Assembly (NCBI GenBank): GCA_009760855.2
Contig: WPIO01000004.1
Span: forward strand, 2,057,501-2,121,500
Origin: Cristatella mucedo
Taxonomy: Eukaryota > Bryozoa > Phylactolaemata > Cristatellidae
DNA length: 64,000 nucleotides
Reading direction: 5' to 3'
Part shown: piece after piece, positions 23,022 to 34,954 of the stretch
Position numbering within the stretch: the stretch's first letter is position 1
How the letters are laid out: each line of letters starts with the position of its first letter
Position numbers and translations under genes: made by a program
Notes under the pieces: model-generated
Told to the model about the DNA's origin: nothing
What the model saw: the letters and a program-made list of their open reading frames with translations, nothing else
Databases searched by the model: none

Positions 23022-23196
23022 AATCCTAGCTGATTAAGCAGCCTCTTTTTGTATAGCGACAGAAGAGCCTTTACGGCTATCACCACCGCTTGCAGTGGCG
23101 ATAAAGAATCGCTCACTGCAGTATTCGAACCCACGATCTCGGGACCGAGGTCGTGAAAGCAACCGCCTTACCTAGTGTGCCACCAGGGCTCAGTAA
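23022..23196 (-). mobile_element. SINE family B (tRNA-derived)
   Basis: On the minus strand the element starts GAGCCCTGGTGGCACACTAG (box A-like), has GATCGTGGGTTCGAAT (box B-like), and then a body with GCCACTGCAAGCGGTGG and AGCCGTAAAGGCTCTTCTG. Copies are at 26355, 39850 and 52226. The tRNA-like head has lost a proper acceptor stem, so it is a retroposon and not a tRNA gene. Confidence 0.8.
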
Positions 23197-24202
23197 TAAT
23201 AAGTAATATTGGGCTCGCTCGTAGAGTGGCAGACTCGACGAGTTCGAGGCAAAGAAAAAAAGCCACTCTCAGGCTGGCAGCTTCGTGCATGGTCGAGCTT
23301 GGCTGACGCAGTCGAGCTTCGTGCTACAGAAAGCGCTGATCGACCGCCGAGTGAAACCGTGCGCGAAAGCGGCCTATCGGCAAAAATTCAAGTAAAAGTT
23401 GGAGATAAATGGCAAGATGGTGGCAGTCGGCTATCGGCTTTCTTTGAGATCGGACAAGTACGACGCACGCAGCCGAGGAAAGCGTGAGATTTTAAGTGTT
23501 CACTTTTCAAGGCGCACGAGTTGACTAATCGGTTCAAAAGAAATGCCCGCTGTTTCCGTTAGAAGCCTCCGTCAAACCGGAGACAGTTTTCAAGAGTAAA
23601 CTCGCTTCGGTCGCGTCGAACTGCTGACTCGACCGACTTACAAGCAAACTTAATTGGCAAACTATTCTCAGTGCGCCAGAGACAGTCGCGAAGGTGGAGA
23701 AAAAGAGTGACGACGTGAGAGCAAAAGTGGCCATCTACAAGGAGGAGGTTGAGAATCTTGAACCCATTAGATGATGCGACGCTGTGTTTATGCTACTTTG
23801 CTCACGGAAAAAGGTAAATGTGCTAGGACTTCAACTTGCGACAGCGCTATACTGAGCCTTCTGCGGAGGTTACGCCAGCAACGTATACTATCCAGTATTG
23901 CACACCGCAAGCCGCAGCTTTCTAAAAAGCATACATTAAGCAGCCTTGGCAACTGGCTAGAAAAAATCTCGCCTCGACCGTGGCGACCTCTGGCAAAGCC
24001 CTGAGTGAACGGAAAAAATCGACGTTCACCGTTTCCAGTATTGGTCGATGAGCCACTGTGAAGCGCAGCATTAGTGAAGGAGCCCTCGATGACTGCCTTG
24101 ATACGACGGTAATCTTAGCGGTAGTCTTCAGCGGCGGTGGAGTAATATTAAGGGACTGTAGAACTGCAACTTTTAACAGAACTGTAACGCTTATAAGTCA
24201 TC

Positions 24203-24365
24203 GGAGCTGGTTTGGTCCAGTAGTTAAGGTGCTTGCCCCGACTAAGGTCTTGCCGAGGTCGTGGACTCGAGCCCTGAGGCATGTGTGAAGCGCCAGAATA
24301 TACATCATTAATTTCTCTTATGGCACCATACAAATAAATTATTGTTATTTTTATTATTATTATTG
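24203..24365 (+). mobile_element. SINE family A (tRNA-derived)
   Basis: Head: GAGCTGGTTTGGTCCAGTAG then TTAAGGTGCTTGCC (box A-like) and GTGGACTCGAGCCC (box B-like). Body: GAAGCGCC, an AT-rich middle and a TATGGCACCATACAAATAAA tail followed by ATT repeats. The same element occurs at 36938, 51205, 51767, 59705 and 63110. Confidence 0.8.
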
Positions 24366-25197
24366 TAGAAGAACTCTTTAATACTCTGACATTGGAATAA
24401 AAAACACCTAAAAGGGAAAAAAATTGATTAAATCCTCATATCTAGGCCCGCCAGCAGCAGCAGAGCACCTCTGCCGATGTTCTCAAAAATGGACGTATGT
24501 AGCGAAAAGTAGCGTTCTGAAATGCTAATGCCATTGTAAGAAGCCACTTCTGAATCTCCATAAACTTGCAATCTGAATACCGGCAACAATTAGGAGCCGA
24601 CTTGGACGTCATCCTAAAAAAGCGATGTCGACTTAACGTACATGAAGCCCTGCTAGTGGCATAGGAGTTAGTCTGCCGCCTATGAATGCCCGCCTTCAGT
24701 GGAAGCAGACTGCAGTTAACGTCTTATATTTAAAATTTTACAGTGCAACTTTGATTTACAGGTTTGTATTCGAAAGCTGAAGATTACCCGCCAACTATGA
24801 TATTATTAATCAAATTTTACTAGCTGGTGTACGGACGTTAGATTATGCGAAGACGCTTACCCATTGAAATGCATGTCGCGGCATCTCAAACCTTTGCTAA
24901 TCAGCTCCTCATTGAAAATTCTCGAGGGAAATGTTTTTGAAACCAAGTGGCTTTTCTTCACGTCAAGAAAAAGTTTCGATTAAGATCCAGCAGGGACCGG
25001 ACTGAGCGAGCCTATAGCCACACACTGACAAGTGCCCCGACACGCGTGCAAAGCACTAGAGGCTCAGAAGTTGAGCTGCTTTTTAGCAAGAGTTCAGGCA
25101 GCCGCGACGTCTGATTTCCACCGTAAAATTGTGAAAATGAAGAAGTGCAGTCACTCGAGTTATTGCCTGCGCAAAGATAAAACAGTATCACGAATGC
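24366..25197. other. No gene seen
   Basis: Unremarkable sequence with many stops in all frames. Confidence 0.4.
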
Positions 25198-25412
25198 ATT
25201 GTACTCATTGACACTGTGCATGCTGCCACTAACCACACTTGCATGCTGACCCTGTGCGTGTCACTCCTAACCATGTTATTCATGTTGGTTATCAAGAATG
25301 ATATTACTAGCAATTCAATCACGTTTCGCTTTGCAGCAAATCTAAAGCGCTTAGAAAGAGGTTGAGTTCTCTGAGGGCGCTTTATCAAGTGTATTACTAT
25401 TATTATTATTGT
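25198..25412 (+). mobile_element. LINE family 1 3' untranslated tail
   Basis: It matches the family tail from the CACTGTGCATGCTGCCACTA block through GCAGCAAATCTAAAGCGC, the hairpin and the ATT repeat. The ORF part is missing, so the insertion was strongly 5'-truncated. Confidence 0.85.
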
Positions 25413-25683
25413 TCACGTGAGCGATTGCAATGCGAAGGATTTTAACGGCAATTTATTATTCCCCAAAATGCGGCCAGTACACTTGACAACTCCGGGCTTC
25501 GACAAAGCACACAGGTCAGTGAAGCGCAGTTCACTAAAGGACTGCTGACGCCACCAGGGTAGTCTAGAATTTCCGGCAGAGCAGAATTAATAAAAGTCAC
25601 CGAAAGCCGGGGCTGAAGTCTCTCTGAGTCCAAAGCCAGGCCGGCGTGCACAGCCTAAAGAGAGCGCCGAGAAAAATCCGCCC
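25413..25683. other. No gene seen
   Basis: Short unremarkable interval between a LINE tail and a microsatellite. Confidence 0.4.
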
Positions 25684-25863
25684 TCCCCACACGCACACAC
25701 ACGCACACGCACACACATGCACACACACGCACACACATGCACGCACACGCACACACACGCACGCACACACACACACACGCACACACACGCACACACACGC
25801 ACGCACACGCACGCACACGCACGCACACGCACGCACACGCACACACACGCACACACACGCACG

Positions 25864-25899
<36 letters not shown>

Positions 25900-25902
25900 T
25901 AC
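25684..25902. repeat. (CA)n / (CACG)n microsatellite
   Basis: About 220 bp of CA dinucleotides with regularly spaced CG interruptions, ending in a pure CA run. It opens false His/Thr and Cys/Val frames on both strands. Alternating purine-pyrimidine sequence of this kind is Z-DNA-prone. Confidence 0.95.
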
Positions 25903-26124
25903 TTGTATGGCACAATATTAGATGACTTAATAGTTACCACAATATTTGAAGGACCCTATAAAGCCTTTAAAATGAATGGAGATCTGCAGCCAAAGTAAGA
26001 AAAACCTAGACACAATGAGCAAACCAATTTTCGACGACCAGTTTTCTTTCGATTTAAAGACTACGCGCTGTCTGAGTTGTCTTTGTATGGGATTACGCAT
26101 GCTTATATGTATCTCCGTCAGTAA

Positions 26125-26335
26125 CTCCACAAAGTCATAAAGACCATGTGGGTGTTACGCAGGAGAGTTTTGTATAGCGCCCTCACAGCCTAAGCGGCTT
26201 TCGGTACGCATTCGGTAGCCAACAGACTTCGTCTCACGCAACAAAGAGAACGTGGGAAGCATAGCAGAGTCAGGAGAGCAGTTGAGGTAGTGAGTAGCAT
26301 AGAAGTAGCTTCCAAGCAGCGGAACTATTTCATGA
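26125..26335 (-). mobile_element. LINE family 2 3' fragment
   Basis: On the minus strand the segment matches the family 2 copies at 35523-35715 and 36545-36825. It shares GAGACGAAGTCTGTTGGCTA, AAAGCCGCTTAGGCTGTGAG and the CCCACATGGTCTTTATGAC tail block. The ORF is not readable. Confidence 0.75.
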
Positions 26336-26354
26336 CTCAGACATTTTCGCCGAT

Positions 26355-26490
26355 GGGTGTGAGCCCAGGGTTAAGGTGCTTAATGATCTAGGCCGTGGGT
26401 TCGAGCCTTGGAGTGGGCGATCCTTCAAGGCTTACTGCGAGCGATGGTGACAGCCGTTTAGGCTCTTCTGCCGCTATAAAAAAATGCGCT
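26355..26490 (+). mobile_element. SINE family B, diverged
   Basis: It has the tRNA-like head (AGGGTTAAGGTGCTTAATGA, GCCGTGGGTTCGAGCC), the GAGCGATGGTGACAGCCGTT body and the AGGCTCTTCTGCCGCTATAA block shared with the copy at 23022. Confidence 0.7.
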
Positions 26491-28544
26491 AGTAGAATAA
26501 GGCAACCTTTGTGAGAATTTGACAGCCACATACGAGCCGGCTATGCATTGATTGCACCATCCTTTTTTGATATAGGAAATGACTCAGGGAAAGCTGCAGA
26601 TTAGTATAAAGTCTTGTACAGCGAGTTGCATGCAGACTGGTGTACTGCTGAGAGACCCAACGATGGCCTGTTAGGGGCTGAACTAGAATTAAGGAATGCA
26701 AACGACAAGATCCCCAGACAAATCTCGCCCGCGAGCACACCGAGGGCAAGCTTCTAGTGAGGGCAAGCATATACGAGCCGAGTACCGAATTAGCAGCTTA
26801 ATGAGACGTAATAAAGCCATGAAGCACGAAAGCGCATCGAAATTGGCACGTGTGAAGTTAAGCCAATGCCTGGAACTCATTAGAATCAGCCCGGATTTAG
26901 GTTCAGATTAGCAACGTCTGCAGATAGGATAAGGAAATTGCATCTGGACCAGTCTTTATTCATTAGCGAGGCTACGAGTTAAACGTTACGCAGAGCGGTG
27001 CTACCAGATCTCGCCGATTGATCAACACTGAGGCGATACTGCATGGCGGTAAAACTAACCGAAAAGTAACAGACGATCTGATGGCACCGAAAGGCACTAG
27101 ATTCTATTTGATGCAGGGACGGCTCGTCGATGTTGTGGCAGACCTCTTACCTACTTTTAATCATCAGAATATGGTCTTACCTTGGCAATTTTCCTGCGTT
27201 TCACTTGGCAATTCACTACTAGTGAAGCTCCAGCAGCAGTGTTCAATGGCCACGTGCATGGAAATAGGAGAAGCTAGCGGTATCTTATGATTAGCAGATC
27301 CTCATTGTCGAATTGTGACTCACTGGCACAGGAACCTAGGCATGGGCGCGAGAGGGAAGAGGGAGCAAGTTCCCTCTTCGGACCGCACTCGCTCGCTGAG
27401 ACGAGATTGCCAGTCGCCACCGAAGTCGGCGAATCCAGAGAACTCATTACTGTATCTCTGACGGCATCTAGCAAACCGACTAGGTCTAAGTACTCAATTG
27501 CAGCGTTTCTGTTGCCTGTTCGTCGTAAGAATTAATAATAATAATTCGACCGTTTGCATAGCCCCCCCTAAGTGAGCCAAATATTTATACGGGTGCCTTG
27601 CAATCTCACTTCAAAAGAATCAGTACCCAAGGATTAGAGAAGTTCAATTATCAGACAAACAAAAGCAGACAAGCATCACGCTCGGGCTGGCTAAAGCAAA
27701 CACGAAGACACTCCTGACCCCCTGACCCCCTAGTAAGACCTTTGACTAGTGACATGAAATGAATCATTCGCAGGTACGTACGCCAACCATACGGAAACCA
27801 AAAACGACAGCTTTACCGAGATGTGAAGTGAAAGCTGGCCGGAACAACCGCGTTTTATTCAAGTCTGGACTCTTTTATTTGCGCTCTATACTGCCATGGT
27901 CACAGCTCGTAATAATCAAATTTATTTGATTATGATGCATCTCGTTATATGCATCATTCAGTAGTAGCATTGTATGCAACCGTGGAATTTTCGTAATTGT
28001 CCATGTGGCTGCAAGTCCACTATACAAACTAGTTAAATTATTAATTCTGTCCCTCCACTACTGATTATATTGCAGTCAGTTAGTAAAGTGCTCAAATACT
28101 GATTAGATTTAATTTAGCTGCGTCTACACTGGCGAACGTTTAGTCTCGTGAAATCCGAGAACTTGAGGCTACGTCACCAGTTCGGTGGTAAGGAACGGGG
28201 ACAGGTGGCTGGCGGGAAGGATCACGGTTCTAGGAATCGGCCGGGCGGTCTACTCGTCGGTCGGCAGACTTTCAAGGTAGCGATCAGGAGCAAACCAGAA
28301 AAAGCAGCATGATTGCCACCTTTATACCAAGTTGCTAGTGTTGAACTTATGGAGTTCAGTATACAGATTTTCATGGTAAAGTACGCCTCCTGTCGGAGAA
28401 CGGTAGTCAAAAACTTCACACTAGCCTCACCCCAGGCAAGTCTCTACTACGGTCTGTTGACTACGAACATTCGCCAGCGCCTAAAAAGGCTTCTTGAGGT
28501 AAAGAAGAAACTGAAAAATACTTGCCAATATAAGAAGAAATCGT
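26491..28544. other. No gene seen
   Basis: Several frames of 60-95 codons exist (for example 27018-27290 plus) but none has a recognisable motif, good codon pattern or paired splice sites. Confidence 0.4.
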
Positions 28545-28615
28545 GTTTCCTTTGCAGCAATTGTGAATCGCCTAGAACGAGATTGCGTTCTCTGAGGGGC
28601 TTTGTCAAACGAACC
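28545..28615 (+). mobile_element. LINE family 1 3' tail remnant
   Basis: It has TTTCCTTTGCAGCAATTGTG, then CGCCTAGAACGAGATTGCGT and TCTCTGAGGGGCTTT. Only the terminal hairpin region remains and its GC stem is damaged. Confidence 0.7.
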
Positions 28616-28701
28616 TATTGGCGGAGATCCGAGTCCCCGAAAAGGCCTCACACTCAAAGTGAATTGATTAATTATTTTCTAGAAAATAGTAGAAATCCTA
28701 G

Positions 28702-28926
28702 CCAAAACTGAAATCCTCATGTTCGGTTATACCTACCAAGTTAAAAGCGGAGGACACCAATGCAGTTACCGCATCCGCTCGCGGTGCCGTACACGAAGTT
28801 CGGAAGGAAAGAGCTGGCGGTTGGTGTCGAAACGACAAAGACGAAGCCCGGGCGCCCAAAGAACCCACCCTTGGCGCTCTAGAGGCTGGCCAGACCTCAC
28901 TCCTGTCCTTCTTCGCCAACAAGTGA
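28702..28926 (+). CDS. Small open frame, possible terminal exon (uncertain)
   Basis: Between the stop at 28699 and the stop TGA at 28924 the frame reads PKLKSSCSVIPTKLKAEDTN ... LGALEAGQTSLLSFFANK. The composition is protein-like and charged, unlike its neighbours, and a TTTTCTAG acceptor-like site lies just upstream near 28681, but stops follow it before the frame opens. There is no ATG near the start of the frame. It could be an exon end, a transposon ORF fragment or chance. No family is recognised. Confidence 0.2.
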   Translation, partial: PKLKSSCSVIPTKLKAEDTNAVTASARGAVHEVRKERAGGWCRNDKDEARAPKEPTLGALEAGQTSLLSFFANK

Positions 28927-29143
28927 AGAAAAAAAATTGAACTCTGATCGCGGTATAGCTTTATTTACCAAAGGAAGACATTTGAGCCCATAACAAGGTC
29001 TATCCGACAACTACTCGCGTCACATAAGTTTTTCGGGACTCGTGTTTCCGCTAATAGTTTCAAATGTAATTTATTTCTTATTCCTTATTTATTACTATAT
29101 ATTAATATTGAAAATTAGAAAACACATTGCTCACTAAAAACAA

Positions 29144-29225
29144 CGCTGCGAACAGGATTCGAACCTGCGCGGGAAGTTCCCATTGGATTTCAAGTCCAAC
29201 GCCTTAACCACTCGGCCATCGCAGC
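29144..29225 (-). tRNA. tRNA-Ser (anticodon UGA)
   Basis: The minus strand gives an 82-nt class II tRNA. The acceptor stem GCTGCGA pairs perfectly with TCGCAGC and the discriminator base is G. The D-arm region GCCGAGTGGTTAAGGC also serves as box A. The anticodon stem-loop TGGACTTGAAATCCA carries TGA. The variable arm is long (ATGGGAACTTCCCGC region), as expected for serine, and the T-arm contains GGTTCGAATCC (box B). CCA is not encoded, as in eukaryotes. No intron is present. All stems are intact, so a functional gene is likely. Confidence 0.95.
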
Positions 29226-29618
29226 TTGTAATTATTTGTGTTTTTATATAAGAATAAACTTGATTTTAGTAGCTTTGATCTAGTTTGGACGCCTTATGTT
29301 AAATTATGTTAACGTTAAATAAACCCGGAATCGGTAAAGCCTGGTTTAGGTGGGCAGCCTTTATTCCTACCTGCGTCCTACCTACTAGAGTTTTCCGTGT
29401 ACGCGTCATCAATACGCCGGGGCGGTCAAAGACTTAGCAAAGGCTATAAATAAATGAATTATATATAAAGGCTAGACGAATAGAAAGCCAAAATCGGATC
29501 TACTCCTCTGACAGAGACTCAGGCGAGATTTAGCAAGGGACCAATCATAAGGGCCGGTCAGGCCACGCCTACTACTTTGCTTTGAAAGGAATGGCAGACA
29601 ACTTATGTAGTACTAATA
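29226..29618. other. No gene seen
   Basis: Unremarkable sequence downstream (in genome order) of the tRNA gene. Confidence 0.4.
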
Positions 29619-29700
29619 ATAATATTATTTATACATTTGATATAGCACCGTTAGAGAACTCAATCTCTTTCTAGACACTTTACATTTGCTGCAAATGACC
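29619..29700 (-). mobile_element. LINE family 1 3' tail remnant
   Basis: On the minus strand: GCAGCAAATGTAAAGTGTCT, AGAAAGAGATTGAGTTCTCT and AACGGTGCTATATCAAATG, then an ATT/TTA tail. Only the terminal part of the element is present. Confidence 0.8.
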
Positions 29701-30765
29701 CGCAAAATCGTCGATAGTCGCTCCACGCGAGTCGCTGTTACGAAACACGCCAAGCATCCAGTAGTCCAAACATCAGATTTTAAAGGGGCAATCGGTAAAG
29801 GCTGTAGTGGACAGATTCGTTCTACCCATAGGTGCGTTAGCCTAGCGGGGCTGAGGAGAGGCGCATCGCACAGGGCCATTTCCTACCTTCCTGACAGGAA
29901 TTTTCCCATGAAAGCTCAATTAGCGGACTCTGGAAGGAAGGAGTGAGATCGGACGGCTAGGAAGGAGTAAGATCGCATGCTGAAGTGCTCTAATGGGTCG
30001 AGCGAAGCATCGAATTTGGAGGGAGATGCAGAGCTGCAGCTGCTCGTCCCGGCCGAACTCGGCAGCAGCCTCCTCTTCCTCTTCTTCCTGGTTGCTGGCA
30101 GCTCGGCCTTAACAGCGACATCGACTGCGACCTTGACTGCGACCTTGAATTCGACCTTGACCTAAGTGGAAGAAGGAGTCTTGCGAGAGGATTGATTTCG
30201 GGAAGCCCTGAGCAGGGCACACCACTCGACAAGGAAGCTGTCAGCTCAAGCTGCCTGAACGAATATTAGGCTAGAGATGGCGAGCTCAATGGTTGGAGAG
30301 GCAGCCGACTGCCGAAGAGCATGCATGCACTGACTCTGCCGGCATGGCTGGAACGTATGCAGTGCTATTAGATGATAAGCTTCCAGGGCAAGGGCCACAG
30401 TGGAGGAATAGGGTGGAATAACTCCTCCACGTCGGTTGCCCAATGGAATTTTTAAACCGAGACAAGGTTAAACGATGTGCTAATAAACCGCTCACTTGCA
30501 AAGACATGACAGTTGGTGCTCAATCTCCAAATACCTAGCCTGGCCACAACTCTGTGAAGCAGAGACTGCCTTGGCCAGGCGTTGACATACTCGACGCCGG
30601 ATATGAAATTCTTTAATACGTGGAAATACTCAACGCTAAAGTGATGCTGAATAATTGACGAATGAATCGTTGCACAGTGTTCTGGGCTTGAGTACTTGAT
30701 CGTAAGATTGCATCCCGTGCGAAAGCTGAACCAGCAAATATTTGCCTAGGTTGACTGAACAGAGA
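29701..30765. other. No gene seen; small 12-bp repeat at about 30105-30165
   Basis: Near 30105-30165 a 12-bp word related to ACTGCGACCTTG occurs four times with changes. The frame across it (29977-30165 plus) has no motif. Confidence 0.4.
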
Positions 30766-30960
<195 letters not shown>

Positions 30961-31224
30961 TCAGTGGTGGAGAACTGGATTTATAACTAAGAACCTGCAA
31001 GGATCCTTGGTGGAATCTGTAAACTTACAGTGCTGCTTGTGCAGACAGGGAACAGCAAACAGCTCACTGCGACCACGTCGTAGACCAATTTGTGCTAGTG
31101 AAAGTGCGGATTGTGCAACGGGCATTGTCATATTGCGCGATATTTAGTGGATAGTTGATTGATTAACGTGTTCAGCTAATACTTTTGAGCTTATTTTTCA
31201 TTGTAAAATCATCTAAACTGGGCA
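30961..31224. other. No gene seen
   Basis: Unremarkable sequence. Confidence 0.4.
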
Positions 31225-31340
31225 TTTCAAATGATCGTTCAATTGCATTTCACTTTGCAGCAAATGTAAAGCGCCTAGAGAGAGATTAAGTTCTCTGAGG
31301 GCGCTTTATCGAGTGCATTACTATTGTTATTATCATCGAT
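31225..31340 (+). mobile_element. LINE family 1 3' tail
   Basis: CATTTCACTTTGCAGCAAAT, AAAGCGCCTAGAGAGAGATT and the rest of the hairpin are nearly consensus, followed by an ATT-type repeat. No ORF remains. Confidence 0.85.
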
Positions 31341-32029
31341 CGACGGGGCGCAACTGCAGTGCTTATCGAAAGCGCTAATCTCTCTAGATACGCCTTCTGA
31401 TAGAAGTATTGCAATTAACTGTTGCAGATAATTCACTCCCGGTGCATAATAAAAGGACTGCAAAGTCAGAGACAGTCTGACCTCGAAGTCGATACGCTGC
31501 TCGGCGAGGAATTCATGTTCATCCGTGAGAAGTGGCGTAAAAAAATTCATCAGCTTCGGGTCGTTCGGGTCGTTCGAGCCTAGCTGTGGTCTATAGCCAT
31601 TTACACTAAAGATGCATGTCTAACAGCTCAGACAGGGAGGCTTGCTCGTGGAGACAGTCGCAGAGATCTAGCCCTGAGAGATAGTTCAGGCGCTGCCCAA
31701 CCCGGCTGTTGCATCCCTTTCCGAGCACGTCCGAATTTTCACGACGACGCGATAACGATGGAAAGACACTTTCTTCGCACAGTCCCTAGAAAGGGTGCCG
31801 GCGCTAGGCAACACTAAAAGGATAAATCTCAATGCAGATCGAGGAGACGCTGAAGAAATTTTGAATATTCGAGTTGGGATTGGCTTGTGACTTCAGAAAC
31901 CCCTCTTTTGACGCCCCAGTAAGATGACAGGCGCGATTATTTTCGTTTTCAGGTGGCTTCCGAAAACGCCTCGTCAAAGTTTAGATCGGTTGATAAAGCC
32001 TTCTTCTTACCGTTAGCCCTTACAATAAT
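31341..32029. other. No gene seen
   Basis: Unremarkable sequence. Confidence 0.4.
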
Positions 32030-32110
32030 AACGATAACAATAATAATAATATATTTTTATAACACCATCGGAGGAATTAATCTCTTTCTAGGCACTTTAC
32101 ATATGCTGAA
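32030..32110 (-). mobile_element. LINE family 1 3' tail remnant
   Basis: On the minus strand: AAAGTGCCTAGAAAGAGATT then AATTCCTCCGATGGTG and ATT repeats. The GC stem is eroded. Confidence 0.7.
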
Positions 32111-33221
32111 GCTCATTCTGACGGTTTGCACGAATAGTACAGTTTGATATCGCCTTTAAGGAAGTAATAGCCGATAACATAAGCCCCCCTGCATCATTCT
32201 CCCGAGAGACTTAGAAAAGGGACAAGAATGAATTCCAGATGGTCCAACGGATGAGTTTCGACAAGGACGTGACACAGACGTAACAAAAAACAAGATCGGA
32301 CAAGTGATAATCGAACCGCGCGATAGCCTCTTCCACCAAATCGTTCATTCTTCTAAATTATTCCGGTAGGACATACCATCACCATCCACCAGAAATGCTC
32401 ATTTTTTCTTTCTTGCCCTGAGAGGGTTTGGCTGCTATATGCCGGGACCACCTAATAACTATCGTCTCACCATCGTAAGGTTGAACGAAGCTAGCTAGCT
32501 AGCTGGCCAAGAGCAGCCGCTCGCAACAGCAACTGTCTAGTTAGAGAGAACACTGCAGCCGTTGTCAGTAACATCAAGTACGGCCGGCGCAACGCATCGC
32601 AGCACTGCCTGTTTTCGCACGTCTCCGTCGGCAAAGGTAAGCGAGACGAGAAATAGGGCATGCAAGCATTTGGAAGATGAATGAAGAGGAGTCAGGCCCT
32701 GGGGTCTAGCTCGGATGGGTGAGGTACAATGTGCTTTATGCCAATTCCACAAAGGAAAAGAAACGGCGGCGACAGCTTAGCTTGCGAAGAAGAGATCGCC
32801 AGACCGCGAAATCCTGGTGGACTTAAGCGGCGGCGACACGTGGTTTGCAGCAGCCCCACACTGCTGGTGCTGCCCAGCAGGCAGGAAGAACAGACAGGAA
32901 GCTCAGCCGTCCATGCTGCTGCTGCTGTTCTGGACGTTTAAATGGAAAAGAAAGAAACTCATATATTAATCGAGCTGTGAAGGCTTAGCTAGAAATACCT
33001 TGCCGGGCAGCCACACAACGAACGGACTGGAAGAAAACGATTGCGATCCATCTACATACTGATCGAATACTAGTCATGCCTATAATTAGTAATTAGCTAC
33101 AAATGCCACCCCGAATGCGAATTTCCTAGTCTTGAAAAAGTCTGTAAGGAGAAGTTTTTTTTCGCCTTCAAGTTACCTTGTAATTCGTCTTTGCCAACCG
33201 ATGTCAATTTTGGGCTCAGCG
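32111..33221. other. No gene seen
   Basis: It contains a short AGCT-tetramer run near 32491-32504 and otherwise unremarkable sequence. Confidence 0.4.
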
Positions 33222-34725
33222 TAATAATAATAATAAAAACAGTAATGCACTTGATAAAGCGCCCTCAGAGAACTTAATCTCTTTCTAGGCGCTTTACATC
33301 TGCTGCAAAGGGAAATGAAATTGAATGCTAAGTAAAATCATGCTTGAAAAACAAACAAAATGAATAATATGATTAGGGGTGACATGCACCGAGTCAGCAT
33401 GCAAATGTGGTTAGTGGCAGCATGCACAGTGTCAGCACGCATAAGCACGTGAAGGACGAATCACAAAGACCCACTATATAATGTCCTAAATTGGTGTGAT
33501 TTTAAGTTCCTTTTAAATATGGTCAGGTCAGGGGATGTTCTGACGCAGGTCGGGAGGGAGTTCCAGGCTTTGTGAGCATACGAACTAAATGCACGGTTTC
33601 CAAAGGATTTAAGGTTTGTACGGGGTATTTGTAGACTGTTAGATTCCGAAAGGCGGGTGGTACGATACTTTGTGGGGGATTAGATCTGAGAGATAGGCTG
33701 GAGCCAACGAATGAAGTGACCTAAAAGTGAGCGACAAAACCTTGAAGTCAATCTGTTGCTTGACTGGTGGCCAGTGCAGGTCGGCGAGAAGTGGAGTAAT
33801 GTGGCAACTGCGACGCTCACGACAGACAAGCCTAGCTGCAGAGTTTTGCACCAGCTGCAATCGCCTGATCGTACATGCTGGTAGGCCAGTAAGCAGTGAG
33901 TTGCAGAAGTCGAGACGGGATGTCACGAATGCACGGACCAACTTAGACGTGGTATCCTTATCTAAACAAGCCCGAATTTTAGCAATGTTATGGAGCTGAA
34001 AATAGGCAGATTTGACTGTGGAGCTGATGTGGTCGTCTAACGAGAGGTCGGTTTGGAATATGAAACCTAGATTTTGAGCTGATTCATCTGGAGATATGCT
34101 GGCAGAGCCAATTTTGAGAGTCAGCCTTTCCAATCTCTGGATCACACTGGATTTGCCCATAACTAGTAAGTTAGTTTTATCATCGTTTAGCTTTAGAAAA
34201 TTTGCTGCCATCCATGTGCGGATGTCATCAATGCATGCAGCAAGTGAGTTGAGAGAATTTGAGGCGCTCGAAGGCTGGGAGGGATCAAAGCAAAGGTACA
34301 ACTGAGTGTCATCCGCATAGTAGTGAAAGCCTAAATTGTGCTTGGCAATCACATCAGCAAGAGGGATAGTATAAACCGTGAAAAGAACCGGACCTAGCAC
34401 TGAGCCCTGAGGTACTCCATATTTCAGAGGTACTTCAGATGATCTTTGTCCATTCACGTCAATACTCTGGAGTCTCCCACTGAAATAAGACCTCAACCAC
34501 TGCTGAGCAGTGCCAGTGATGCCCAGGCGAGATGAGAGACGCTCTAGAAGAACTTTGTGATCGATGGTATGAAAAGCTGCCGAAAAATTGAGCAAAATAA
34601 GCAGAGACACTCAACCCATGTCCGCATTCCTAAGTAGGTCGTTGTATACCCTAAGCAATGCTGACTCTGTGGAGGGATTAGCTCTAAAGCCAGACTGGAA
34701 CTTACTAGCGTACGTGCAGACATGT
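33222..34725 (-). mobile_element. LINE family 1, longest copy: reverse-transcriptase domain to 3' end
   Basis: Minus-strand ORF 34610-33639 (323 codons) covers the reverse-transcriptase core and C-terminal blocks: LNFSAAFHTIDH (motif A), YGVPQGSVLGPVLFTVYTIP (motif B), FHYYADDTQLYLCF (motif C), LKLNDDKTNLLVMG, LDFCNSLLTGLPA and AARLVCRERRSCHITPLLAD. These order it with CR1/L2/Rex1-type LINEs. Motif A is normally LDLSAAFDT; here both aspartates are changed (N and H), so this copy is probably inactive. One TGA near 34609 separates a further upstream piece that reads ASKFQSGFRANPSTESALLR. The 5' end is truncated at about 34725. The 3' tail includes the hairpin and ends in TTA repeats at about 33222. 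No endonuclease domain is present. Confidence 0.93.
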
Positions 34726-34840
34726 TGCAGCAATTTTTCCCACCGCTTCATAAAATTTTACATTTCCCACCGCGCCATTAGATTTTATTTTCCATACTCG
34801 TTCGTTTTCGCTTTTTACTTCGGATATACATGCATAGATA

Positions 34841-34851
34841 CACACACACAC

Positions 34852-34914
<63 letters not shown>

Positions 34915-34915
34915 A
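34841..34915. repeat. (CA)n microsatellite
   Basis: About 35 CA dinucleotides with one CG interruption, followed by a short TA-rich stretch to about 34937. Confidence 0.95.
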
Positions 34916-34954
34916 ATATATATACATATATATATAATACAGTGTAATAGGTTT

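Noticed and set aside
24203-24300. tRNA gene
   Set aside because: Box A- and B-like words are present but there is no acceptor stem; the same sequence recurs as dispersed copies with a body and AT tail, so it is a SINE.
25597-25998. Cys/Val- and His/Thr-rich open frames
   Set aside because: They are translations of the CA/CACG microsatellite.
33727-33999. Recurrent 90-codon frame starting MSDKTLKSI, also at 9165, 35780, 40653 and 53523
   Set aside because: It is the antisense shadow of the LINE family 1 reverse-transcriptase C-terminus and recurs only because the LINE does.
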